Shown: piece after piece, positions 53,319 through 62,541 of the stretch
Layout: each line of letters begins with the position of its first letter
Position numbering within the stretch: the stretch's first letter is position 1
Origin: Terriglobia bacterium
GTDB taxonomy: Bacteria > Acidobacteriota > Terriglobia > Versatilivoradales > Versatilivoraceae
Assembly: GCA_022452285.1 (NCBI GenBank)
Contig: JAKUNG010000019.1
Location: forward strand, 26,571-90,570
DNA length: 64,000 nt
Reading direction: 5' to 3'
Program-made: the position numbers and the translations under genes
The notes under the pieces: generated by a model
Told to the model about the DNA's origin: nothing
Databases searched by the model: none
What the model saw: only the letters and a program-made list of their open reading frames with translations

Positions 53319-54011
53319 ATGAAAAAAATATTATTTTTAGCTCTTATGATGATTTATGCCTGCAATCTCCAAACCTCAAAAGTAATAAAGAATGATGGCG
53401 TTCTTCAGAAGGATATACTCTCAAAAAAATCAGAAAGAGGACTCAGCTTTTTTATTACTAGTCGTGGTGTGGGTAATGGAGCAAATCTAGGTGGTTTGTC
53501 AGGTGCTGATCAGCACTGCAAAAGCCTTGCCAGTGATGTAGGTGAAGGCAATAAGAAATGGCGAGCCTATTTAAGTTCTAGTGCCACCAAAACAGAACCA
53601 GCAGTGAATGCACGTGACCGAATTGGAATTGGACCTTGGTACAATGCAAAGAATATTCAGATTGCCCAAGATGTGACGGAGTTACATTCAGATCAAAATA
53701 AGTTAAGTAAGGACTTGTCTCTAACTGAAAAAGGAACAATAGTTAATGGTAGGGGAGATGAGCCAAATGAACACGATATCCTGACAGGTTCGCAAGTAAA
53801 TGGTACAGCATTTGATGATGATAAGGATCATACCTGCGAGAATTGGACAAGTAGCAGTGAAGGAAGTGCCCAAGTGGGCCATCATGACAGAATTGGGGGT
53901 GGTTCCAGGCCAACATCATGGAATTCTTCACATGGATCCCGAGGATGTAGTCAATCAAACCTTCAGGGTACTGGAGGAAATGGCTATTTTTACTGTTTTG
54001 CAAGTAATTGA
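53319..54011 (+). CDS. Endostatin/lectin-like secreted protein
   Basis: 230 residues from ATG 53319 (the track's 53250 start adds 23 residues before the signal peptide). MKKILFLALMMIYAC is a signal or lipoprotein leader (lipobox IYAC, with Tyr unusual). The mature domain shows the collagen-XV/XVIII endostatin-like, C-type-lectin-related pattern: FFITSRGVGNGANLGGLSGADQHC, WRAYLSS, ARDRIGIGPWYN, GRGDEPNEHDILTGS, CENWTSS, GHHDRIG, SWNSSHGSRGCSQ and FYCFAS. Four Cys probably pair. It is known from scattered bacteria as a lectin of unknown ligand. Confidence 0.83.
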   Translation: MKKILFLALMMIYACNLQTSKVIKNDGVLQKDILSKKSERGLSFFITSRGVGNGANLGGLSGADQHCKSLASDVGEGNKKWRAYLSSSATKTEPAVNARDRIGIGPWYNAKNIQIAQDVTELHSDQNKLSKDLSLTEKGTIVNGRGDEPNEHDILTGSQVNGTAFDDDKDHTCENWTSSSEGSAQVGHHDRIGGGSRPTSWNSSHGSRGCSQSNLQGTGGNGYFYCFASN

Positions 54012-54041
54012 AAATTGGATTAAGAATATGAGTAGGTTTAA

Positions 54042-55034
54042 ATGGTAACTCTGGAAGATGTACAAGCAGCACAGAAGAGAATTGCAGGGGTAATTGCTAA
54101 GACTCCTTTGATTCAATACACTGATGCTGTAACAAAAAAGCTCACCTTCCCTAAACCAGAAAACTTCCAACCGATCGGGACTTTTAAGTTGCGTGGTGCC
54201 TATAATAAGATTGCATCTCTCTCTCCAAGAGAAAGAGCAAAAGGTGTGATTGCTTTTTCTAGCGGTAATCATGCCCAAGGTGTCGCTTATGCTGCCCGTG
54301 CTCTTGGAAGTAGAGCGGTAATTGTAATGCCAGAAAAAGCTCCAGCCATTAAAAAGGCTAAAACTCTAGAACTTGGTGCTGAAGTGATTACAGTAGATGG
54401 AGGAAGTGAGGAAGATTGGAGAATCACAGCTGAAGACTTGGCAGATAGACATGGTTTGACAATGGTGCCGCCATTCAATGATGAAGCTATTATTGCAGGT
54501 CAAGGTACGGTGGGCCTTGAAATTATTCAGGAGCTGCCAGATGTTGAGTTAGTGCTCGTACCCATTGGTGGGGGTGGTCTAATCAGTGGGATAGCTGCAG
54601 CCCTAAAATTAACGCGACCTAGTATTCAAATTGTAGGTGTTGAGCCAGACTGTGCTAATGATGCTCAAACTAGTTTTCGAACCGGAAAGATTGTGGAATT
54701 ACCTCTTGAAAGAACTGGTCGTACAATTGCTGATGGTATGAGAGCTACTTGTATTGGAGATATTCCCTTTAAGCACATTCAAACTTTTGTTGATGATATT
54801 GTAACTGTTAGCGAAGATGAGATTCAAAAAGCTTTGTGTGTTTTGGCCCTGGATGCGCATCTAATAGTGGAACCTAGTGGTGCTGTCCCTTTTGCAGCTT
54901 TTTTGTATCATCAAAAAGAACTTCCTGCAGTAAATAGAAGTGTTACTGTTATTAGTGGTGGAAATGTAGATCCCAACCTTTTAAATCAAATCCTCTCTAA
55001 ATATAAAGAATCAACAGGTTCTCTACTACATTAG
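54042..55034 (+). CDS. PLP-dependent threonine/serine dehydratase
   Basis: 330 residues, fold-type II PLP enzyme, single catalytic domain without an ACT domain (TdcB or serine-racemase type). The PLP Lys49 is in GTFKLRGAYNK; phosphate/substrate loop SSGNHAQGVAYA; glycine-rich PLP loop VPIGGGGLISG. It deaminates threonine or serine to 2-oxobutyrate or pyruvate, or may racemise serine. Its end is only 3 bases from the convergent Gfo/Idh gene. Confidence 0.9.
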   Translation: MVTLEDVQAAQKRIAGVIAKTPLIQYTDAVTKKLTFPKPENFQPIGTFKLRGAYNKIASLSPRERAKGVIAFSSGNHAQGVAYAARALGSRAVIVMPEKAPAIKKAKTLELGAEVITVDGGSEEDWRITAEDLADRHGLTMVPPFNDEAIIAGQGTVGLEIIQELPDVELVLVPIGGGGLISGIAAALKLTRPSIQIVGVEPDCANDAQTSFRTGKIVELPLERTGRTIADGMRATCIGDIPFKHIQTFVDDIVTVSEDEIQKALCVLALDAHLIVEPSGAVPFAAFLYHQKELPAVNRSVTVISGGNVDPNLLNQILSKYKESTGSLLH

Positions 55035-55037
55035 TAT

Positions 55038-56168
55038 TTAAATTATCTGGGATCCAATCTCACTTAACTTTACCCATCTCTGTTCAATATGAGAGATCTC
55101 ACAAGCTTTGATAATCTCTTGAGTTAAAAGTCCGTCTGAGATCTTAGGAAGGTATGGCACCATCTCATGCAAGTAGTCTTTATGCCGAACTGCAGTTACA
55201 AAATCAGCAATTAACCGATTCCATGTATGTTGACCGGACAAAATTTCAGATGGTTGCTTGTCTTCCTCTGCAATTCTTAGACGAATAGGATTAAGATTAT
55301 TACCTTTTTGTATTTGGGTAAAAATTTCGTTACCTAGAATTAGAGGGTTTTTATTTTGTTTACCTTTTTGTATGGTAACCCAGTCATTATTTAGTATAAG
55401 CGTGCCTAACTCACCACTAATTATTATTCGTCGCTCTGGTTCTCCTAGAGTAATGCCAAGATTAAAAGCTGCTAATTTTTGATTAGATAGTTCACATAAT
55501 ATCCAGGCATAAGTTTCTGAACCAGTTGAATATTTCTTAGGATTGATCATATCTGAAGAGTCATAGGATCTAAGATGACATATTAAGCGTTTAACATCAC
55601 AACCAGTCAGAAAACGTATTCGATCGAACTCATGGCTGCCCGCTTCACGCAGTGATCCACTGGCTGAAGACCAAGATCGTAGTGCACTAATACGAAGTCT
55701 CCAGTCACTGCGAGTATTTAATAATTGACCGATCTGTTGTTGGTGTAGAGCTCTTCGCATAGTCTGACAAGCAGGAGAATAACGCCAATTAAAGCTAATT
55801 GCTGTTACTAGCTTAGTTTTTTTGGCTAAAGTAGACATTTCATGGGCTTCGCAAAAATTTAGGGACAAAGGTTTTTCTACAAGTATGTGTTTTTGGTTTG
55901 CCAAAGCCTCTAAGAAAGGTTTTCGACGGAAGATTGGATCAGTAGTAATACTGACAGCATCTACTTGTTCGTCTTGGATTAAATCACGCCAGTGATCGTA
56001 AATTTTGAGATTAGTTTGATTAAGAGAAGCTGCAAATTTTTCAGCTTTAGCACGGGTCCTATTCCAAAGACTAGTAATGTTGACTCCTTGAAGACGTGAG
56101 TAGGCTGTAGCATGGCATTGACCTGCTCTACCAGTCCCAAGAATTCCAACTCGCAACGGTGTAAACAT
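55038..56168 (-). CDS. Gfo/Idh/MocA-family oxidoreductase
   Basis: 376 residues. N-terminal Rossmann domain (RVGILGTGRAGQCHATAY) with the Gfo/Idh/MocA signature EKPLSLNFCEAHE (EKP Lys, about residue 98) and a C-terminal substrate domain (SGSLREAGSHEFDRIRFLTG with the conserved Asp/His pair). It reduces or oxidises sugar derivatives with NAD(P); the sugar is unknown. It follows the DegT gene by 15 bases; the two may act on the same nucleotide or amino-sugar pathway. Confidence 0.9.
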   Translation of the reverse strand: MFTPLRVGILGTGRAGQCHATAYSRLQGVNITSLWNRTRAKAEKFAASLNQTNLKIYDHWRDLIQDEQVDAVSITTDPIFRRKPFLEALANQKHILVEKPLSLNFCEAHEMSTLAKKTKLVTAISFNWRYSPACQTMRRALHQQQIGQLLNTRSDWRLRISALRSWSSASGSLREAGSHEFDRIRFLTGCDVKRLICHLRSYDSSDMINPKKYSTGSETYAWILCELSNQKLAAFNLGITLGEPERRIIISGELGTLILNNDWVTIQKGKQNKNPLILGNEIFTQIQKGNNLNPIRLRIAEEDKQPSEILSGQHTWNRLIADFVTAVRHKDYLHEMVPYLPKISDGLLTQEIIKACEISHIEQRWVKLSEIGSQII

Positions 56169-56183
56169 AATTTTAGAGAGAAA

Positions 56184-57545
56184 TTAAAATGTTGGTCGAG
56201 CTACACCTAAAAGTTTTTGAATTTCTTCGAGGTTAGCTGTTCCTCCATCCAGTAACTCAGGTGGTAAATCTAACTTCATTACTGCATCAAGCTGAGAAAA
56301 CACTTTCCAAAAGCCATTGGCGATATAATCAATAATTTTTTTATTTGCTGCAGTGGGTGCTTCCATTACTAAGGAAGTTTCCTGCACAAGTTTAATAGCT
56401 TCTGGGTAATCTTGAGGTTTGTAGGTGTAGTTTTGTTGCCAAGGTCTTTGCCATGGATATTGGGATTCAAAAGTTTCTGGTTTAGTAAAGATAGGCAGAG
56501 ACGGGATAATCCAATTCATCCAAGCACGACAGAGAACACCTTCTGCACCGAGAGCTGCTACTACCTTAGCCCTAAATTCTGAGGGAGGAACTTGAAGTCC
56601 TACTGATTTTGGGTCAAAACGAACTCGATAAAGATGGTAGGCATGGGTCCTGTCTGTAGGTACGTGTGGTGGAATTACACCTGGAATTCTATCAAGTTGT
56701 GCAGAGAGACGTTCACACAATTGACGCCTTGTTCCATTTAGTTCATCTAGTCTAGCCAGTTGACCTCTAGCTAAGGCTGCAGCAATAACACTGCAGCGAT
56801 AGTTATATCCAAGAGTTGCCAGTGGATATTTCATTTCTTCACGGGGCTTGTGAAACCTAACCCTCAACCAAAGACCATCAATACGATCAAAAAATTCCTG
56901 ATGTTGAGTACTAAAAATACCAGCTTCACCAGCCGGCAGGTTTTTCATTGCATTGATGCTGAGTGCAGAGGCATCCGCTAGATTTCCAACCATTTTCCCT
57001 TTATAAATTGCTCCGGGGGCATGGGCTGCATCTTCGATTACTACTAATCCATACTTTTTAGCAATTGTATTGATTTCATCCATATCTGCAGGTAGACCCC
57101 CAAGATGGACTGGAATAATAGCCTTGGTCTTAGGAGTTATACACTTTTCTATCTGAGATGGGTCCATATTGTAAGAATCGGGTTGAATATCAACAAAAAT
57201 TGGAACAGCCCCCTGATGTAGGACACTTAGTGCTCCTGAAAGAAAAGTGTATGCCGGCACTAAAACCTCATCACCTTTGCCTATACCTGCAGCCCATAAG
57301 GCCATATGAAGAGCAGCTGTTCCTGATCCCACTGCACAGCAATAGGGTGTGCCAATTTTTTGGGACCATTCTTCCTCCAGTTTGAGAATCTGTGGTGCAT
57401 CACAACCACCTATTTGTTCCTCTCGAAGAACCCGACACAGTTCTTCAAGTTCACTATCGTTGTATCGTGGCCATCGTGTTCTTTCTATACCTTCTGGCAT
57501 AGCACTTTGACCACCAAAAACCGCAAGCTTTTCTTTTGAATTCAC
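56184..57545 (-). CDS. DegT/DnrJ/EryC1/StrS-type PLP aminotransferase
   Basis: 453 residues. The PLP-dependent sugar aminotransferase fold with GSGTAALHMALWAAGIGKG, DEVLVPAYTFLSGALSVLH, the PLP-binding Asp in VVIEDAAHAPGAIYKG and the Schiff-base Lys in SINAMKNLPAGEAG. It is longer than usual (about 380-400), with extra C-terminal residues. The start is GTG with AAGGAGG 5 bases upstream. It is the first gene of the pair with the Gfo/Idh oxidoreductase; together they fit amino-sugar or inositol-amine modification. Confidence 0.9.
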   Translation of the reverse strand: MNSKEKLAVFGGQSAMPEGIERTRWPRYNDSELEELCRVLREEQIGGCDAPQILKLEEEWSQKIGTPYCCAVGSGTAALHMALWAAGIGKGDEVLVPAYTFLSGALSVLHQGAVPIFVDIQPDSYNMDPSQIEKCITPKTKAIIPVHLGGLPADMDEINTIAKKYGLVVIEDAAHAPGAIYKGKMVGNLADASALSINAMKNLPAGEAGIFSTQHQEFFDRIDGLWLRVRFHKPREEMKYPLATLGYNYRCSVIAAALARGQLARLDELNGTRRQLCERLSAQLDRIPGVIPPHVPTDRTHAYHLYRVRFDPKSVGLQVPPSEFRAKVVAALGAEGVLCRAWMNWIIPSLPIFTKPETFESQYPWQRPWQQNYTYKPQDYPEAIKLVQETSLVMEAPTAANKKIIDYIANGFWKVFSQLDAVMKLDLPPELLDGGTANLEEIQKLLGVARPTF

Positions 57546-57907
57546 TTTGCCTCCTTTTTAGTAGGCAAGCAGACAATAGCTAATTTAGAACCCTTACTTA
57601 GATTAATGAAATGATTAACTATGTATTACGTTTTAAAAAAAATCTTTTCAGTCATGTTTTTTCATTTAACTTAAATATTATCATTGTTCCTCATTCGGGA
57701 TATCTAAAAGTTATTCTTAAATATATTTCAGTTTTGTTTAAAAGTCTGGTTCTTTGCTGTGAAAAAAGAGGAAAAGAACAAAAACACTTTGTTAAATTAC
57801 TTGCTTTTTGTTCCTCTCGATTGACAAAGGATCTTAAGCAGGTCTAGAATCCCTTTTAAATCAATAGTTAGCTAACTATTTTCATTTGAGAGCACAAAGG
57901 GAATAAA
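57546..57907. other. Intergenic region between divergent DegT and PPC-protein genes
   Basis: About 360 bases. The 78-residue track ORF 57611-57847 is hydrophobic and has no ribosome site or family resemblance, so I leave it out. A loose inverted repeat (GAACAAAAA/TTTTTGTTC, 57776-57832) is present. Promoters for both genes are expected. Confidence 0.4.
57550..57556 (-). promoter_or_regulatory. Ribosome binding site of the GTG-started DegT gene
   Basis: AAGGAGG (minus strand) lies 4-5 bases before GTG 57545, supporting the non-ATG start. Confidence 0.8.
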
Positions 57908-59758
57908 TTGGATTTATCTTTTAACTTCATTAGAAATTTGAAACGTGGATGCATTGCCATTTTAGGTTTAGTTATTGTGCAGTTTTCTTGTCTGTCTGCT
58001 GCCGAATATTCTAGCGAACCTATAATTCATTCAGTTTTTCCATTAGGAGGTCAAATAGGTCAAACATTTCCAATAAAACTTCGAGGAGAATATCTAAATG
58101 AATCCTACGATCTGTGGTTTGATAGTGATTTTATTTCAGCAACTATTTTGGGATTAGAGACCGATTCAACCTCAGGAAATAATAAAGTGCAAGAAACTAA
58201 GAGTGGGATTAATTCGAAGTTAATCCAAGTTCTTAACGTACAGCTTCATGTTTTGCGAGGGGCGACTCCAGGCAGACATTCTTTACGGGTAATTACAACT
58301 AGGGGAATTTCCAATTCCTTAAGCTTTTGGATACACACTGAACCATCTTATAAGGAAACAAATACTCCTCATGAAGTGGTTACTCAGTCAGAACAATTAG
58401 ATTTTTTTCCCATCGCAGTGCATGGAGTTTTAGCTAATCCTGGTGAAGTTGACTACTATTCATTTGAACTACTTAAATCTGAGGCATTGATTTTTCAAGT
58501 CCATTCGACCGCTTTATCAGACACGGCTCTTTCACTATACGAGCCAATTGGAAGTTGGTTTGATCCAGATCGATCTCATAGAATTGCCTTTAATGATGAA
58601 CCAATCTTTCACCCTGATTTACCTACTGAGCCTATACTTGAACATCACTTTAAGAAGAGTGGTAAATTTATAGTACGAGTAAGTGGTTTTCTGGGTGAAG
58701 GAGGGCCTGATCATTCATATTTTCTTCGTATTGCTCGAGCTTCTTCTCATAAAAATAGAGATGACTTAGTTCCTGACAACACAATTTGGGAGGAACGGTT
58801 ATGGACTCGACCACTTCAATCAAACTACATAAAAAAACTTCAGTTACGGGCAGTAAATTTGTCAAGTAAGCAAGATCTTTCTAAAAGAGGGTCTTCAGCA
58901 AACATAGAAGGTGACTTGTCTGCTAAAATCCCTTCTTTTTACTTGAGAGAAACAGATCAAGAGCAAAGTGTACCACCAGTAATTACTCTTCCAGTCTTGT
59001 TAGTAGGAAAGATCGACGTTCCAGGTGACATCGATCAAGTACGTTTTTCTGCAAAGGTAGGTTTTGGAATAGCTATTGAAATTGAGACTCCGAACAAAAC
59101 GGTACCTATTTTTAATCCATATATAAGAGTTACTGATTTACAGGGTGAAGAAGTTTTTACTAATGTGCATTCTTTCCTTAATGCAAATACCGAGATTCAG
59201 AAGCAAATTAAGCCTAAAACAATTCATTCTTTTCCGCGCTCTGGTGAATTTACTTTGGAAATTAGAGATATTACTGCAGTGTTTGGTGACTCATTTATGG
59301 ATTACCGCGTTCTCATTAGAGAGCAGGTACCCCATATGGGGAAAATACATGTTGAAGATGACTATTTGAATTTGATTCCTGGTAGGTCTACAAAACTAAA
59401 TGTGATTACTGATCAGGAAGAAGGATTTAGTGGATCTATTGCTTTAACACTGGAAGGATTGCCTCCAGGAGTAAGAGCATTGACAGCGACCGAGTCAGAT
59501 TCTGATAAACCTTTACCAGTTAACGATGGGAAAAAAGATCGTTATCTAGCTAAGAGTAGAAAAGCGACTTTTGTTTTGATTGTTAATAAAGATGTGAAAC
59601 CTACACGGTTTCCAGTAAAGGTCAGATTATTAGCTCAGCCAGTTATGAACGGTAGGCTTGGAATTGAAACACCTGTAAAAGAATTAATTGTTATGGTGGT
59701 CGCTTCTAATGAAGACAATAATTTAGGAGCAAATGATTCTGTTGAAAGTTTTCGATGA
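57908..59758 (+). CDS. Secreted protein with PPC-type domains
   Basis: 616 residues. Signal at about 10-32 (GCIAILGLVIVQFSCLSAAE). Residues 40-70 look like an Ig/IPT domain (SVFPLGGQIGQTFPIKLRG). A bacterial pre-peptidase C-terminal (PPC)-like domain is suggested by GVLANPGEVDYYSFELLKSE then SGKFIVRVSG, repeated later as GKIDVPGDIDQVRFSAKVG. The start is TTG with AAGGG upstream. It heads the operon with DUF1549/DUF1553 and DUF1501 proteins, the usual Planctomycete-type order; it may be a secreted partner or substrate-binding part. Confidence 0.8.
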   Translation: MDLSFNFIRNLKRGCIAILGLVIVQFSCLSAAEYSSEPIIHSVFPLGGQIGQTFPIKLRGEYLNESYDLWFDSDFISATILGLETDSTSGNNKVQETKSGINSKLIQVLNVQLHVLRGATPGRHSLRVITTRGISNSLSFWIHTEPSYKETNTPHEVVTQSEQLDFFPIAVHGVLANPGEVDYYSFELLKSEALIFQVHSTALSDTALSLYEPIGSWFDPDRSHRIAFNDEPIFHPDLPTEPILEHHFKKSGKFIVRVSGFLGEGGPDHSYFLRIARASSHKNRDDLVPDNTIWEERLWTRPLQSNYIKKLQLRAVNLSSKQDLSKRGSSANIEGDLSAKIPSFYLRETDQEQSVPPVITLPVLLVGKIDVPGDIDQVRFSAKVGFGIAIEIETPNKTVPIFNPYIRVTDLQGEEVFTNVHSFLNANTEIQKQIKPKTIHSFPRSGEFTLEIRDITAVFGDSFMDYRVLIREQVPHMGKIHVEDDYLNLIPGRSTKLNVITDQEEGFSGSIALTLEGLPPGVRALTATESDSDKPLPVNDGKKDRYLAKSRKATFVLIVNKDVKPTRFPVKVRLLAQPVMNGRLGIETPVKELIVMVVASNEDNNLGANDSVESFR

Positions 59759-59776
59759 TGAAACGATAATATATAG

Positions 59777-62380
59777 ATGTTTTCTAAAGTGCCATTTTTG
59801 ACAATAACCTTTAAACCCGTTCAGTTTGTTACCTTATTGCTTGTTATTTTAGTGGCATCCGTTTGTGCCAGTGAACTGATCGTAAGTAGTCCTTTAGTTG
59901 GTCCATCTGAAAATCAACTCAGCTCATTAAGGTTAATACCTAAGAAGGTTCTCCTCCAAGGCAAAAATGCTTCTCAGCAATTTTTGTTGATAGGAACTTT
60001 AAAAAATGGTCGGGAAAAAGATTTTACTAGCCAGGCTAAATTCACATTAAGCAATTCAATGGTAGCTAGTCTTGGTGAACCACAGGGGAAGATCGAAGCT
60101 CTAAATGATGGAAAAACAACTGTTTTAGCAATGGTTGGGCGACATAGTGCCAAGGCAGTAGTCAGCATTAAAGAATCGGACCAAGTTCGACCCTTTAGTT
60201 TTGCTAGAAGAATCAATGGAATATTTACTCGCCGAGGGTGTAACGATGTAAATTGTCATGCTGGAGTGAAAGGGCAGGGGGGGTTCAAACTATCGGTTAA
60301 TGCTGCTCACCCTCAACAGGATTACGATTGGATTATTAATGGTGGAATTTATCAGGTGTTGACCGACAAACCTGGGCAACCAAGAATTCCCCGAATTAAT
60401 CTAAAACATCCTGAACAAAGCCTAATTCTTAAAAAAGCTACTCTTCAAATACCTCATGGAGGTGGATTGAGGATAGAAAAGGATTCGGGTGATTATCGTA
60501 CTATCTTAGAGTGGATTCAAAAAGGTGCACATTATTCAGATTTGACTGATGGTGATGCTTCAGCCAGGGTTGTGCAACTAGAAGTAAATCCTAGAGAAGT
60601 ATTAATGCAAAAGGGAGAATTTCAGAATTTTATCGTCACTGCCCAGTTTTCAGATGGAAGGTCAGAAGATTTTACTTCTCAGGTACGGTTTGAATCAAAA
60701 CAAGGAGAAGTAGCAGAAATAGTCTCTCAGGGAATGGTAAAAGCTTTTAATCCTGGGGAGACGGCTATTCTGGTAAGAGGATCAGGATTTGAAGTTCGTT
60801 CAGATATTGGTGTAATTGCTGAATGGATTCAAGATTATCCGGAAATACCTAAGGTTAATTTTATTGATGAACAAGTATTCTCTAAGCTAAGAAAGTTTAA
60901 TATCCTTCCGTCAAGACTTTCTAGTGATACCGAGTTTTTACGAAGGGTTTGTCTTGATTTGACGGGTCGACTTCCTCCTAAACAGAAGGTTCGAGAATTT
61001 CTATCTAACAATAACCCTAAAAAGAGAGAACAATTAATAAACATCCTAATAGATTCTCCTGAGTTTGTGGACTATTGGACATTTCGTTTTGCAGATCTCT
61101 TCAGAGTTGCCGTTTTTCCAGTGGGAATTAATCCAAAGTGGACACAATCCTATTGGGAGTGGATAAGAAATGCTGTTGCCCAAAACCTTCCTTACAATCA
61201 AGTGGCACGAGAAAGGATTGCTGCGCAGGGGTATAGTCCTGCTTCACGGCACTATTTACCTTATCTTGTAATTCCTCCTCCAGAAAATATGATGGGAGAG
61301 GAAGTTCGAGTATTTTTTGGACGAAGGTTAGATTGTGCGCAATGCCATGACCATCCCTATGAGAGTTGGACACAGGATCAGTTTTGGGGCATGGCGGCCT
61401 TTTTTGGTTCTATGTTTAAGTTAGGTGGAAATGAGCGTTCTGTTATTTTTGACCATCCTGGGGGGCAGGAGGTAGCTCCAGACGTTCCTAGCCCTACGGA
61501 CCTTAGAACCCTTCATCCACGAACAGGTCAGGAGGTTACACCAACCCTTTTAAATGGAACTCAGGTAGCTCATACCAATGTTAATTATCCTCGAGGAGAA
61601 TTGGCTCAGTGGATGACTGCCCATCCCTATTTTTCAGAGGCAGCTGTGAATCGTTTGTGGAGTTATTTCTTTGGAAGAGGTATTGTTAATCCTGTTGATG
61701 ATTTTCACAGTACTAATCCCCCTACTCATCCAGAACTTTTGCGTTTGCTGGCAGAATATTTTTCTGAATCTGGCTATAATATTAGGAGTTTGTTTAAGCT
61801 GATAGTGAGTTCGCGTACTTATCAACTGACAAGTGCCAGCAATGATACAAATCGAGCAGACCTATCAAACTATTCACATGCCTTAAGTCGTCCGTTAAAT
61901 GCAGAAATACTCCTAGATGCCATTTGTGATGTAACCGGTGTGCCAGAAATTTTTGATAATTGGTTACACAAAAAGAAAGGTAAGGGTGCTGCTCCCAAAG
62001 GAACTAGAGCAGTTCAATTAAAAGAAACAGATTTGTACGCTTCGACCTTCTTGGACACTTTTGGACGACCTAACAGGTTTTCTATTCCTGAGCGTAATGG
62101 GAAATCTAATCTAAGTCAGGCATTGCACCTTCTGGTTGGATCAACCTATAACGACAAACTTTGGACCAAAGGCGGTCATGTGTATAAGCAGTTTAAAGGA
62201 GGAAGGTCTGATAGAGAAATTATTGAAGACCTCTATCTTGCTGCGTACTCTCGAATTCCTTCTGCCCGAGAAATGAAAGAATTGAAGGATTTAATACTGA
62301 AAACTTCAACCCGGGAACAAGCTTTGAAGGATCTGCAATGGTCAATAATCAGTTCTCGAGAATTTGCTGAAAACCACTAA
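59777..62380 (+). CDS. DUF1549/DUF1553 protein with BIG2-like Ig domains
   Basis: 867 residues with a signal/anchor at about 15-33. Two Ig-like (BIG2) domains (VLLQGKNASQQFLLIGTLKNG and MQKGEFQNFIVTAQFSDGRSE) flank a CX4CH motif, RRGCNDVNCHAGVKG, typical of this group. Then DUF1549 (FLRRVCLDLTGRLPPKQKV, RRLDCAQCHDHPYESW) and DUF1553 (EAAVNRLWSYFFGRGIVNPVDDF). The architecture differs from the 956-residue paralogue, which starts with PSCyt1. Probably periplasmic, perhaps redox-linked. It lies 18 bases after the PPC protein. Confidence 0.9.
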   Translation: MFSKVPFLTITFKPVQFVTLLLVILVASVCASELIVSSPLVGPSENQLSSLRLIPKKVLLQGKNASQQFLLIGTLKNGREKDFTSQAKFTLSNSMVASLGEPQGKIEALNDGKTTVLAMVGRHSAKAVVSIKESDQVRPFSFARRINGIFTRRGCNDVNCHAGVKGQGGFKLSVNAAHPQQDYDWIINGGIYQVLTDKPGQPRIPRINLKHPEQSLILKKATLQIPHGGGLRIEKDSGDYRTILEWIQKGAHYSDLTDGDASARVVQLEVNPREVLMQKGEFQNFIVTAQFSDGRSEDFTSQVRFESKQGEVAEIVSQGMVKAFNPGETAILVRGSGFEVRSDIGVIAEWIQDYPEIPKVNFIDEQVFSKLRKFNILPSRLSSDTEFLRRVCLDLTGRLPPKQKVREFLSNNNPKKREQLINILIDSPEFVDYWTFRFADLFRVAVFPVGINPKWTQSYWEWIRNAVAQNLPYNQVARERIAAQGYSPASRHYLPYLVIPPPENMMGEEVRVFFGRRLDCAQCHDHPYESWTQDQFWGMAAFFGSMFKLGGNERSVIFDHPGGQEVAPDVPSPTDLRTLHPRTGQEVTPTLLNGTQVAHTNVNYPRGELAQWMTAHPYFSEAAVNRLWSYFFGRGIVNPVDDFHSTNPPTHPELLRLLAEYFSESGYNIRSLFKLIVSSRTYQLTSASNDTNRADLSNYSHALSRPLNAEILLDAICDVTGVPEIFDNWLHKKKGKGAAPKGTRAVQLKETDLYASTFLDTFGRPNRFSIPERNGKSNLSQALHLLVGSTYNDKLWTKGGHVYKQFKGGRSDREIIEDLYLAAYSRIPSAREMKELKDLILKTSTREQALKDLQWSIISSREFAENH

Positions 62381-62541
62381 CAATATAGATTGAATCCTGA
62401 GGAAGATTTGGAGTTGGTGATTAGCCTTTAAAGTCGTATACTTTTACAAAATTAAGAGTTTTAAATTTTGTTACCCCATGAATTTTTTTACTAGCATTGA
62501 ACGGGTTGTGAGTAGCTTTTGTTTGAAATAGGAGCAGTACT

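Noticed and set aside
57611-57847. 78-residue plus ORF between the DegT and PPC genes
   Set aside because: No ribosome site, no recognisable domain, and composition like the surrounding AT-rich spacer.
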